A DNA stretch of 64,000 nt from Flavobacterium anhuiense (lineage in GTDB: Bacteria > Bacteroidota > Bacteroidia > Flavobacteriales > Flavobacteriaceae). The translations under genes and the position numbers were made by a program. The stretch lies in assembly GCF_900101855.1 (NCBI RefSeq), contig NZ_FMVC01000007.1:346117-410116 (forward strand), given 5' to 3'. The notes below the pieces were generated by a model. The model did not search any database and was not told where the DNA came from. It was given only the letters and a program-made list of their open reading frames with translations. Numbering within the stretch: the stretch's first letter is position 1; each line of letters starts with the position of its first letter. This document shows, in pieces, positions 16,545-25,768 of the stretch.

Positions 16545-18542
16545 CTAAAAATACCACGCTCCTGCCTTATCCTTAAGAATGTTCTCAATAGAATATTGCG
16601 CCGCTTCTTTTTTAGAAAGCTGATGTGACCATTTTACTCTTTTTGCTGGCTGAAAACCTTCGCCTGTGCAATTATATTCGGCATAAAAGGCATTTTTTTC
16701 TGCTTCGGGTTTAGACCAGTTTTCCCAGCCTTGTGGTTTAATTTGTGCGCCCATTTCGCAGTTTATAAAAACTGTTTTGGCATAAATGCGCCATGGTCTT
16801 CCTAAATAAACGTCTTTTGCTTCTGGATTTGCTGTGAGTTTACAATTCTTAAAAACGAATCCAAACGGCGTTCCTTCTGGAGTTGAAGCAGCTGTGATAT
16901 ACGAACTTTTGATGCTGTGAATGGTACAATTCTCAAACAAAACTGTTGCGCCTCCAAAAATAAAATCGGTTGTGCCTTCGATATAACAGTCTTTAAAATA
17001 TTGTTTGGCCTCTTTTCCTGATAAGTATAAAGTGTCTTGATTACCTAAAAGATTACAGTTTGTTATTTTGGCGCGATTTGCCGTAACCGACAATGCTATA
17101 GCCTGTCCGCGTTCTCCCGAAGTATTTTTTATGGTTAGGTTTGATGCCGAAAAATCGTCGCCTTCAACCAAAAGCGTGTAGGTATAAAAGGTGCTGTTTC
17201 TTCCCAGTGCAATTTTCGAAAAATTATCATCAAAGGTAATGATGGTGTTTTCTTTGCTTTCGCCTTGCAAAATCACGTTGGTATTCCATTCTGGAATTCG
17301 GACTTTCTCGTTATAGGTTCCGTTTTTTACAAATATTGTCACTTTCTCATACGGAAAAGCAGGAGTTGCATAAACGGCATCCTGAATTTTGGTGTAATCG
17401 CCTGAACCGTCTTGTGCTACGGTAATATAGTTTACATTTTTCTTTTCGGAAACGCCTACTTTAGTGCCGTTTTTAACTGCCCATTCTGGAAATTTTTTCA
17501 ATACTTCCTGCGGTGCGTCTGTATACCAAGAATAGCCATTTCTTCTTTCTGCTCCTATTTGATCCAATGATTTTTTCTTGATTCCGTCGCGGTCGCAAAA
17601 GAAAGGTTCATTGGTTTCCAGATCCATAAACCTTGCCCAAATGGGTTTGGCATTGGCTGTTGGAATCATTTTTTTATCTACAATTTTTCCAGCGTCATTT
17701 AGGACTCTTTTTTCTTCTAAATTGGTGATTTTAGTCTTTTCAAACCACTCCACAGCACTTTTTACAGCGGTTACCATTTCTCTTGAAGGCTTATCAATCG
17801 ACATTAAAAGCAGGACTATTTTTGCCGATTCGTAACCGCTAAGCGAAGCCAATTCAAAAGCTCTAGCATTTGCGGGAGCCAATGTAACTTCGTCATGCTG
17901 AGCGCACCATGCGGTTAAAACTCCGTTTTGTTTGTATTGTGTTTTTAAGATGCAGTCGATTCCTTTATCAAATGCTTTTTTGCACTTTTCTACAACTTCT
18001 TTTGATGGTTTTATACTGTAATAATCCGATTCGTCTGCTACAGCTTTTATGACATTCATAATATTAACCATAGAATCGTCATTGTAGGTAATGTGCGTAT
18101 AATAGCCTTTTTTTAATGGATAAAACTGTGGCCAGCCTCCATTTGCATATTGCGCTTCAAGCAAATAATTCAATCCTTTTAAGAAAGATTCTCGGTAGCG
18201 TTCGTCTTTTACCTGCGCATACATTCTAGACATAAAAAGCATTTCCTGACAAGTTGCTCCGTTGTCTGTTGTCGTTTCTACGGCCGTTTTTTTGAGTGCA
18301 ATTAAATCCTTTTTCTGCTTTTCGGTCAGTTCATCCTGCATCTGAATATTCTTTGGCCAGCCTCCAATATCTCTTTGGTAGAGCAATACGTTTTCGGCTA
18401 TTCTTTTTGCATCAGCTGTTGCAAACCAAGCGACATCACTCTTACGAATAATGTCAGGCCATCTTTTGTAGGTGGTTTGAGCATAAATTCCAATGCTTAA
18501 AAATAGAATAAGCATTAAAGCTGTTTTTTTTAATTGCATCAT
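16545..18542 (-). CDS. Pectate lyase (PL10) - pectin methylesterase (CE8) fusion
   Basis: Secreted 665-aa two-domain enzyme. After the signal peptide (ending IGIYAQ), residues about 25-365 form a PL10 alpha/alpha-toroid lyase (GGWPKNIQM, GGWPQFYPL, YNDDSMVNIM, WCAQHDEVTLAPANARAFE). Residues about 371-665 form a CE8 beta-helix with GSGDY, the catalytic Asp503 (NQDTLY), Asp526 (TTDFIFG) and Arg582 (LGRPW), all intact. The esterase would expose homogalacturonan for the lyase in cis, releasing 4,5-unsaturated products that feed GH105 and KduI. Each domain is a full length for its family. Confidence 0.93.
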   Translation of the reverse strand: MMQLKKTALMLILFLSIGIYAQTTYKRWPDIIRKSDVAWFATADAKRIAENVLLYQRDIGGWPKNIQMQDELTEKQKKDLIALKKTAVETTTDNGATCQEMLFMSRMYAQVKDERYRESFLKGLNYLLEAQYANGGWPQFYPLKKGYYTHITYNDDSMVNIMNVIKAVADESDYYSIKPSKEVVEKCKKAFDKGIDCILKTQYKQNGVLTAWCAQHDEVTLAPANARAFELASLSGYESAKIVLLLMSIDKPSREMVTAVKSAVEWFEKTKITNLEEKRVLNDAGKIVDKKMIPTANAKPIWARFMDLETNEPFFCDRDGIKKKSLDQIGAERRNGYSWYTDAPQEVLKKFPEWAVKNGTKVGVSEKKNVNYITVAQDGSGDYTKIQDAVYATPAFPYEKVTIFVKNGTYNEKVRIPEWNTNVILQGESKENTIITFDDNFSKIALGRNSTFYTYTLLVEGDDFSASNLTIKNTSGERGQAIALSVTANRAKITNCNLLGNQDTLYLSGKEAKQYFKDCYIEGTTDFIFGGATVLFENCTIHSIKSSYITAASTPEGTPFGFVFKNCKLTANPEAKDVYLGRPWRIYAKTVFINCEMGAQIKPQGWENWSKPEAEKNAFYAEYNCTGEGFQPAKRVKWSHQLSKKEAAQYSIENILKDKAGAWYF

Positions 18543-18783
18543 TTAATGTTTTTTAATGCTTTGTTGTAAGAAACTATTTTATCTTCTAAAAAGTGAAAAA
18601 TTAGGCTTATTTTAAACACAATTGTAAGAAAAATCATTTAAACACATATTTTAGAAGCCTTTTTCTTACGAAATGTGTTTTGATATTGCTTTTTAATTTT
18701 CGTTCAGCAGAATCAAATTATGAAAGCCGTTTTTTTTGAAAAAAATTAAAAATTCCCCTTTTTCTTCCTTTTTTACACTTTTT

Positions 18784-20373
18784 TTATTTCGTGATTCGAA
18801 ACCAATCTACTTCGACATTTCCAGAATCATTTTTTATTTCTTCACCTAAAGCAAAAAGTCCGACTTTGGCACCAATCCATTTTCCTTCTCTAGATTTGAA
18901 ATCATTTCCGATAGACTGATAATTTTTATCGTCTAAGCTGTAAAAGAAACTGCACATTCCATCTTTCTTTATTTGAACTCTAAGGTAAATCGTATTGCTT
19001 TCTATTAAAATTGGTTTTGTTCCCGTTTCTGAAACCGTTTTATCAAAAGTTCCCGTTTTCTGATTCAAGTATAGTTTTCCATCAACATTTTTAAAACATA
19101 GAAAACTGTAATCTAATCCCATTACAATCAAACCTGTTGATTCGCCTTTCAGTCTAGAATTAAAAGTCAGTTTTGTTGTAGCGGTAAATTCTTCTGCTGG
19201 AAATTTTTGCAGCAATACATTTGGCGCATTAAAAATGTTTGAAGTTGTCGTGTTGCAAAACAAATTTAGATATCCTAAACTTGTCGGGAATCCAAAATTG
19301 GTTTGTTTATTGGCCTGCCATTGCCATTGCAGTCCCAGTTTAGGTTCATTAAATTCATCTGAAGTTGCCGGAACTTCTATAGGATATTTTTTGCCAACAT
19401 TTGGCTTTCTGTAAGTTGTTACGGGTTCGCCAATTCCGTTTTTATCAAAATCTTCTCCCATAACCGGCCAGTCGTTTACCCATTTCATTGGCTGAAGATG
19501 AACTATACGTCCGTAAGCGCCTTTATCTTGAAAATGGAAAAACCAATCTTCTCCTGTCTGTGTCGTAACCCAAGCACCTTGATGCGGACCATTTATAGCG
19601 GTCGAACCTTGTTCTAGAACCTTCTTTTTTTCATAAGGTCCGAAAACATTTTTCGATCTTAAAACCGTCTGCCATCCTGTTGAAACGCCACCAGCGGGAG
19701 CAAAAATGTAATAATATCCATTTCGCTTGTAGAATTTTGGGCCTTCAATAGTTTCTTCGCCTTTATGTCCATCAATCACCATTACTTCGTCATTATTCAC
19801 AACGGTTCCTTCTGGATTCATGGTGCAAACCACTAACAAACTTTTAATTTGCGCTCGGCTTCCTGCAAAGGCATGAGTCAGATATGCTTTTCCATCCGTA
19901 TCCCAAAGCGGACTAGGATCAATCAATCCTTTTCCTTCTTTAACCAAAAGCGGTTCAGACCAAGGCCCTTCTGCTTTTTTGGCTTTTATCATATAGATTC
20001 CGAAATCGGGATCTGGGTAATAAATGTAAAATTCGTTTTTATGAAAAGTAATGCTTGGCGCCCAAACTCCGTTTCCGTGCTGTACGCTATCGTACGTTTC
20101 AAATGGCGGCTGTTTTACCAAAGCATGCCCAATAATTTTCCAGTTTACCAAGTCTTTTGAATGTAAAATTGGCAAGCCCGGAATACAGTTAAAAGATGAA
20201 GCTGTCATATAATAATCATCGCCTACGCGAACAACATCCGGATCTGAATAATCGGCATGAATAACAGGATTGGTGTAGGTTCCGTCTCCATTATCTGGCG
20301 TCCAGACTTGTGCTGTATTCTTTTGAAAAGGAATAATGCAGAAAAGGAATAAGATGATTTTGATGTTTTTCAT
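18784..20373 (-). CDS. Glycoside hydrolase family 43 (beta-xylosidase/arabinofuranosidase type)
   Basis: Secreted 529-aa enzyme. An N-terminal five-blade propeller (about 30-330) carries the catalytic base in YSDPDVVRVGDDYYM, a DPSPLWDTDGKAY segment with the pKa-modulating Asp, and the general acid in EGPKFYKRNGYYYIFAP. The C-terminal half (about 345-529) is the concanavalin-like domain usual for this group. In a pectin locus it would strip arabinose or xylose side chains. The sugar specificity cannot be decided from sequence alone. Confidence 0.88.
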   Translation of the reverse strand: MKNIKIILFLFCIIPFQKNTAQVWTPDNGDGTYTNPVIHADYSDPDVVRVGDDYYMTASSFNCIPGLPILHSKDLVNWKIIGHALVKQPPFETYDSVQHGNGVWAPSITFHKNEFYIYYPDPDFGIYMIKAKKAEGPWSEPLLVKEGKGLIDPSPLWDTDGKAYLTHAFAGSRAQIKSLLVVCTMNPEGTVVNNDEVMVIDGHKGEETIEGPKFYKRNGYYYIFAPAGGVSTGWQTVLRSKNVFGPYEKKKVLEQGSTAINGPHQGAWVTTQTGEDWFFHFQDKGAYGRIVHLQPMKWVNDWPVMGEDFDKNGIGEPVTTYRKPNVGKKYPIEVPATSDEFNEPKLGLQWQWQANKQTNFGFPTSLGYLNLFCNTTTSNIFNAPNVLLQKFPAEEFTATTKLTFNSRLKGESTGLIVMGLDYSFLCFKNVDGKLYLNQKTGTFDKTVSETGTKPILIESNTIYLRVQIKKDGMCSFFYSLDDKNYQSIGNDFKSREGKWIGAKVGLFALGEEIKNDSGNVEVDWFRITK

Positions 20374-20399
20374 TTTTAACTATACTTTTTTATTTAAAG

Positions 20400-20424
20400 C
20401 CGACAGGTTCTAAAAACCTGTCGG
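20400..20424. repeat. Intercistronic hairpin
   Basis: A perfect 10-bp stem (CCGACAGGTT with AACCTGTCGG, loop of five) sits between the GH105 and GH43 genes. There is no strong T-tract after it, so it may be an RNA-stabilising or processing element rather than a terminator. Confidence 0.6.
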
Positions 20425-20465
20425 GTTCTAAATTTGCTTTTCTTTGAGGAGTTACTTTGCGATGC

Positions 20466-20560
20466 TTCGACTCCGCTCAGCAAGACAAGGCATTGCAATT
20501 GATAATTAACAATTGACAATTATCAATTATCAATTATCAATTATCATTTTCAATTATCAA
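20466..20560. repeat. TTCGACTCCGCTCAG element followed by ATAATTGATA-type repeats
   Basis: The 15-mer at 20466-20480 recurs at 58055-58069 and, with one change, at 56931-56945, always in spacers. It is followed by a tract of inverted AATTGATAATT/ATTATCAATT words that can pair with each other. Confidence 0.65.
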
Positions 20561-21784
20561 TTATCTGTTCAACTCAATAGCAGCCAAAATAAAAGGCCCT
20601 GTTGCTTTAGGATCGTTGTCTTTTTTTCTTTCGTTTACGTAATATTCGTAAGATCCGTCACGGTAAGGATTTCCTCCTAAACCTGCCACTTGACAGCAGT
20701 TGGTTAAAGTGATTCCGCCATCTTCGTCTACTTTTTTGATTAAAACTGTAGTTAATCCGTCAAAAGCTTTGTTGGCTGCTTTTTTAAATTTAGCTGGCAA
20801 ATAGCCTTTGTTTACTCCTTTTGCATATGCATACGCAAACATAGCCGAACCAGAAGCTTCTAAATAATTATCTTTTTGACCGCCTTTGTCTGTAACCTGA
20901 TACCACAAACCTGATTTGCTGTCTTGAAATTTAAGAATCGCTTCAGAAGCATTGTTTAAATATTTGATCAAGTCTTTTCTTTTTGGATGGTCTTTTGGCA
21001 TATAATCTAAAACATCAACCAAAGCCATTACGTACCAGCCTAAAGATCTAGACCAAAAATTTGGAGAGTTTCCTGTTTCTTTATCTGCCCAAGGCATTTG
21101 CTTGCTTTCGTCCCAACCATGGTACAATAATCCAGTTTTTGGATCTGTAGCTTTAAGCTGAATTACTTCAAATTGTTTTGCGATATCATCAAAACTTTTT
21201 CCGTTTTCAAATTTAGCTGTGTATTCTGCGTAGAATGGCTCTCCCATGTATAAGCCATCTAACCACATTTGGTTTGGATAGATTTGTTTGTGCCAGAATC
21301 CGCCGCTTTGAGTTCTTGGCTGCTCTGCAAGCTGTTTGCGAATTAGCTGTAATGCTTTTAAGTATTTTTCATCTTTTGAAGTTTCATATACATCAAAAAG
21401 AAGGCGTCCCGGCAATACTAAATCAATATTGTATTTATCAAACTCATACGTAGTAATGCTTCCGTCTGTTTGCACAAACTGATCCACATAACTTCTTACG
21501 TAATTTTTGTATCTCGCATCAGGATTTTTTTTGTACAATTCTTCTATTGAATGCAGCACTAAAGCATGAACGTAATCCCACTTTGGCTTTTTAGCATCGT
21601 CAATCATATACGATTCTGGATGGCGTTTCATCAAGGTCAAAGCCATTTTATCAGACCATTTCGCATTTTTTCCAATTACGATATCTTTTGCAGGTTCCTG
21701 TGAGGTTACTTTACAACTCGTAATAGTCATAACACAGACCATCAGAGCCGACATGAAGTAATTGTGCTTTCTACTATTTTTCAT
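20561..21784 (-). CDS. GH105 unsaturated rhamnogalacturonyl/galacturonyl hydrolase
   Basis: Lipoprotein of 407 aa (lipobox ITSC near residue 24), probably periplasmic. It has the alpha6/alpha6-barrel signatures of GH105: NQMWLDGLYMGEPFYAEYT with the catalytic Asp, FWSRSLGWYVMALVDVLDY, and EASGSAMFAYAYAKG. It removes the 4,5-unsaturated uronic acid from lyase products, giving the substrate of KduI. It belongs to the minus-strand operon between DUF4861 and GH43. Confidence 0.92.
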   Translation of the reverse strand: MKNSRKHNYFMSALMVCVMTITSCKVTSQEPAKDIVIGKNAKWSDKMALTLMKRHPESYMIDDAKKPKWDYVHALVLHSIEELYKKNPDARYKNYVRSYVDQFVQTDGSITTYEFDKYNIDLVLPGRLLFDVYETSKDEKYLKALQLIRKQLAEQPRTQSGGFWHKQIYPNQMWLDGLYMGEPFYAEYTAKFENGKSFDDIAKQFEVIQLKATDPKTGLLYHGWDESKQMPWADKETGNSPNFWSRSLGWYVMALVDVLDYMPKDHPKRKDLIKYLNNASEAILKFQDSKSGLWYQVTDKGGQKDNYLEASGSAMFAYAYAKGVNKGYLPAKFKKAANKAFDGLTTVLIKKVDEDGGITLTNCCQVAGLGGNPYRDGSYEYYVNERKKDNDPKATGPFILAAIELNR

Positions 21785-22050
21785 TTCAACATATATTTAA
21801 ATTCAACTATTTTTTTTAAAAACACATAGACACATAGTTTAGAATACTTAATAAAAGGTGTTTCACTTGCAATAAAAAACATAGTATGCTATGTGTAAGA
21901 AGCGAGCTTCTTTTGATACTCTTTTAAAATACAATAAATTCTATGTTTCTATGTGTTAGAATTATTCTCACGCAGATTCGGCAGATTGAGCAGATTTTTA
22001 AATCATTTTAATCTTCTATTCCGATAATATCGGGAGTGCCAAAAAACAAT

Positions 22051-23016
22051 TTACATTTTGCCTTTTTTGTTCAGCACTTCCAATTGTTTATCTAAATATT
22101 GAGCAAATTCTTCTTTTGTTTTGATTCCGTTTACCTCTTGTTCCCAAGCTCCCAAAAGGTAAAAAGTCACCGCTTTTGTAGTTGGTTTAAAAACTAAAAG
22201 ATAATCTAAGTCTGTATCTGCTATGTTTTCGATAGTACTAATTTCATAAAAAATTGCCATTCCTAACTTATCTGGAACCAAAGATTGTTCTCCGTAAGTT
22301 GCCAAATAGGCCCATTTTTTGTTTTTGCTTTCTTTCTTAAGCAATTCGGCTGTTTTTTGTTTTACGATTCCAGTACAGATTCCTTTGATTGCTTGTGATG
22401 CTTTAATCGTATGTTGCGTATACAATTGATCTGGTTTAATGGTCAATTCTGAAACAAAATCGATTTTATCTGAAGCTGTTTTCCATCCATAATAATTTAC
22501 TTTTACTGTAGACTCCTTAGCTTTATTAGCCACTGTTGCAATGGTTGAATCAACTTCACGAAAGTGTAATTTTTCATTGTTTAAATAACGGTCGATAGAA
22601 CCAATTCCGATTCCTTTTCCTGCTTTTAAAATGTCTGCTCCCCAATCGCTCATTTCATGGTACGAATCGAAACCGTCCTGCCCTACTTTTGGCAGAATAT
22701 TTTCTGATGTCTTTTTTCCGAAGATATCAATAGCATTTCTCCAATCCAAATACAAACGGTATCCAATTCTGTTGTTTTCCCAGCCCGGTCCTTCATAACG
22801 AATGTCAAAAGAATGGTCAGTATGCTCTGGAGCCAACTTTAATCGGTCCACATTTTTAAACACCGTACCGCCTTTGTACTTTCTTCCTTCCCATTTTCCA
22901 TCTGTTTTTGCAGATATTTCGGCATACGTTTTATTGGTTTTGATATCATATTTCTGCGCATTTATGGCTGTTAGACCTGCGAAAAATAAAACTGCTGTGG
23001 TGATTTTTGCTTTCAT
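22051..23016 (-). CDS. DUF4861 secreted protein of the pectin locus
   Basis: 321-aa exported protein (signal peptide ending AINAQ). The conserved stretches VFKNVDRLKLAPEHTDHSFDIRYEGPGWEN, GYRLYLDWRNAIDIFGKK and DGFDSYHEMSDWGADIL match DUF4861 as seen in Bacteroidota pectin loci. The rich set of conserved Asp, His, Trp and Arg residues and a beta-sandwich-like pattern suggest a carbohydrate-active protein, but no activity is assigned here. It lies only 12 bp after the esterase gene and before GH105, so it is almost certainly in the same transcript. Confidence 0.8.
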   Translation of the reverse strand: MKAKITTAVLFFAGLTAINAQKYDIKTNKTYAEISAKTDGKWEGRKYKGGTVFKNVDRLKLAPEHTDHSFDIRYEGPGWENNRIGYRLYLDWRNAIDIFGKKTSENILPKVGQDGFDSYHEMSDWGADILKAGKGIGIGSIDRYLNNEKLHFREVDSTIATVANKAKESTVKVNYYGWKTASDKIDFVSELTIKPDQLYTQHTIKASQAIKGICTGIVKQKTAELLKKESKNKKWAYLATYGEQSLVPDKLGMAIFYEISTIENIADTDLDYLLVFKPTTKAVTFYLLGAWEQEVNGIKTKEEFAQYLDKQLEVLNKKGKM

Positions 23017-23028
23017 TTGTATTCTAAA

Positions 23029-23967
23029 TTATTTAAAAAATTTATCTAAAAATCGTACGCTGTACGAGATTGTCTGTGTAAACCAAGGCTCATAAAACCA
23101 AAATGAATGTGGCGAATCTGGAATAGTCTGCACTTCATTATAGATTTTATATTGGTTCAAAATCTGAATCATGTCGTCTCTTCCTGCATGAAATCTCGGA
23201 ATACTGCTGCAGATGTATAATACCGGCGGTGTATTTTTGTCCGTATGACTCAGTGCTGAAGCATTTTTCCAATTTTCAGGAATCTCATCTGATTTTCCTC
23301 CCAGCCAAAATGCTGCCATATCTCCTTCTGAAGATTCTGGATGTTTGAATGCCAAGACTCCATCTACATCAATTATGGCATGAACTTTTGAAGAAGAACG
23401 GCTTTTAAAATTTTTATCTTCAAAAAGCGGATTAGTATTTGTTGCACCAATCAAAGCTGCCATTTGCCCTCCCGAAGAACAGCCTAAAACCGCAATTTTG
23501 TTTGGATCTACATTAAATTTCGCCGCATTGTCTTTGATAAATTTTATCGCGTTCTTAACGTCAACAACTCCTGTTGGATATTTTGCTTCTAATGATAATC
23601 TGTATTCGATCGAAAAACAAGAATAGCCTTTTGCTGCAATTCCTTTTCCGATAAACTGCATTTGATTTTTATTTCCCGATCTCCATCCTCCGCCATGAAT
23701 CATAATTACAGCAGGATTTTTTTTCTTTTTGGTATTAACAAAAGCATCTAAATGTAAAACGCGATCTTGTTCTTGATTGTAAACCAAATCAAATGTTTCT
23801 TTAACGTCTGGGTTTGCTTTTATTTCTGGAATTGTGATAAACGGATATTTCTTAATTAATTTAGCATAAGTGCTTTTAATGGTATACGACGTGTCGACCT
23901 TGTACTGCTGGCTTTGCATTACAATTGCATTAAAAAACAACACTAATATTAATTTCAATTTTCGCAT
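23029..23967 (-). CDS. Secreted alpha/beta-hydrolase esterase
   Basis: 312-aa enzyme with a signal peptide ending MQSQ. The oxyanion motif MIHGGGWRSGN, nucleophile GCSSGG (G-x-S-x-G), an Asp in the RDD segment and a late His (SPHSFWFYEPW) give a complete triad. It resembles bacterial acetyl-ester hydrolases linked to plant-polysaccharide loci and may remove acetyl groups from pectin. Directly downstream of SusD in the operon. Confidence 0.82.
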   Translation of the reverse strand: MRKLKLILVLFFNAIVMQSQQYKVDTSYTIKSTYAKLIKKYPFITIPEIKANPDVKETFDLVYNQEQDRVLHLDAFVNTKKKKNPAVIMIHGGGWRSGNKNQMQFIGKGIAAKGYSCFSIEYRLSLEAKYPTGVVDVKNAIKFIKDNAAKFNVDPNKIAVLGCSSGGQMAALIGATNTNPLFEDKNFKSRSSSKVHAIIDVDGVLAFKHPESSEGDMAAFWLGGKSDEIPENWKNASALSHTDKNTPPVLYICSSIPRFHAGRDDMIQILNQYKIYNEVQTIPDSPHSFWFYEPWFTQTISYSVRFLDKFFK

Positions 23968-24067
23968 TTCTACTCTTTACTTTTTAGTTAAGAAAGGAGT
24001 TCGACCTATAGTCAAACTCCCTTTTAACTACTTCAAAAAACATAGTTCTCAAAAAACTAACAAATTA

Positions 24068-25756
24068 CTAATAACCAGGATTTTGAGGGAAATCTTTATT
24101 TTGATTTAAATCTAAAGCAGATTGTGGTATTGGTCTTAATATTTTAAGCTTACCGTCAACACCCACAAAATTTGCTTCTTTAATTTTATAATTATGAGCT
24201 GAAGCTCTTGCTACCAAAGTTCCTGTACGTTTTAAGTCGAACCAGCGTTTGTATTCGCCTAATAGTTCTCTTCCTCTTTCGTCTAAGATATAATCGATAT
24301 TAAACTGAGCTAAAGTGGCATTAGCAACTCCTGCTCTTCTTCTTACCTCGTTTAAACGCTCTAATCCTGTTCCTGGGTTTCCAGCTTTTAAATATGCTTC
24401 TGCCGCAATTAAATACGTTTCTCCAAGTCTTGAAACAATAATATCTCTTGTGCTTACAGGCCCTGTACTTGAAGGCGTAGTCGGATTTGCATCATCAAAT
24501 TTCTTAACTGGAATTGTGTAACAGTCTAAGTTTTTAATTAACGTATGTGCTGCAGAATATTCTCCCCAAGGATGATATACAAATGTAGAAGCTAGTCTAG
24601 AAGCGTTAGCGGTCATCCATGCTGTTTTATCTGCAGGTGTAAACCATTTTGGCTCATAAAAATGTCTTACTTTTAAAGAAGCTGGGGTTGAACTTCTATA
24701 GTACGGATAATATAAAACCGTTTTTGTAACTCCGTTTGTTGTTTCTGGCCCTTCTACAATTTCAGTCATAAAAGTCGCGTTCCATCTCGCATCGCCTTTT
24801 TCGTATAAACCTAAAGCGTAATCTGTAGGACACAAATTGTAGCTTCTTAATGGCGCTCCGGTTTCTGCTCCTCCTAAATACGAACTGAAATAGTAAAACT
24901 GATTGTTTCCTAATGTTGTAGGACTTGTACTTGTTGAAGCCTTGTCATACTGAACGGAGAAAATAGTTTCTGCATTTAAATCGTTATCCGTACCGTCTGC
25001 CTTTGTAACAAATAGCTGATTGAAAGGAAGGCTTAATGCCTGTCCCCCAATTGCAGCATCTGCATAAACTGCAGCTTTAGAAAAATCATCAGGTTTTGCA
25101 AAAGTTTCGTATCCTCTTGTCAAGTACACTTTTGCCAATAAATCGTTTACAGCTCTTTTGTTTACTTTTCCAGATGTACTATAAGCAGCAGTTCCTACAT
25201 TGGCTAAAGCAAAATCGAGATCTGCAATGATTTGTGCATACACTTCTTCTGCGCTGTTTCTTGTAAAAGATAAAACTGGTGTTGTAATATTTTCACTTAC
25301 AATTGGCACACCTCCATAGGTCTGAACTAATAAGAAATAGGCTTGAGCTCTTAAAAATCTAGCTTCTCCTAATAGCATATTCAAATTGGCAGTTTGTTCT
25401 GTTACACTTGAATAATAAATTGCTTTATTCACAGATTGAATTAACTGATAACAAGGTCTGTACAAATCGGCAACATTGTCTGAAGACGGAATTAAAAGCG
25501 TATACTGGCTTAGACCTGCAGGCTCTGGAGTTCTTCCTTCGGCGTACATGTCTGTTCCTGCCTCAAAAAGCCACGGATTTCCGCCATAAATGCTTTTAAG
25601 CCAAGCATAATTTGTGTTTATTAATAATTGAAAACCAGCAGCTGTTTTATAAGTTCCGTCAGCAGGAACATTTGACAAACTTTCCTCTTCTATATAATTA
25701 CTGCAAGAACTTAAAGTTCCCACAATGATTCCTAATAATATGATGAATTTTTTCAT
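24068..25756 (-). CDS. susD: SusD/RagB-type outer-membrane glycan-binding lipoprotein
   Basis: 562-aa lipoprotein (lipobox LSSC near residue 18). It has the helical TPR-like SusD architecture, with EARFLRAQAYFLLVQTYGGVP, NDLLAKVYLTRGYE, ETYLIAAEAYLKAG, and the C-terminal DERGRELLGEYKRWFDLKR block. It caps the SusC channel and binds pectin fragments at the cell surface. It starts 12 bp after the SusC stop, as is standard for the pair. Confidence 0.95.
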   Translation of the reverse strand: MKKFIILLGIIVGTLSSCSNYIEEESLSNVPADGTYKTAAGFQLLINTNYAWLKSIYGGNPWLFEAGTDMYAEGRTPEPAGLSQYTLLIPSSDNVADLYRPCYQLIQSVNKAIYYSSVTEQTANLNMLLGEARFLRAQAYFLLVQTYGGVPIVSENITTPVLSFTRNSAEEVYAQIIADLDFALANVGTAAYSTSGKVNKRAVNDLLAKVYLTRGYETFAKPDDFSKAAVYADAAIGGQALSLPFNQLFVTKADGTDNDLNAETIFSVQYDKASTSTSPTTLGNNQFYYFSSYLGGAETGAPLRSYNLCPTDYALGLYEKGDARWNATFMTEIVEGPETTNGVTKTVLYYPYYRSSTPASLKVRHFYEPKWFTPADKTAWMTANASRLASTFVYHPWGEYSAAHTLIKNLDCYTIPVKKFDDANPTTPSSTGPVSTRDIIVSRLGETYLIAAEAYLKAGNPGTGLERLNEVRRRAGVANATLAQFNIDYILDERGRELLGEYKRWFDLKRTGTLVARASAHNYKIKEANFVGVDGKLKILRPIPQSALDLNQNKDFPQNPGY

Positions 25757-25768
25757 TTGATATCTTTA

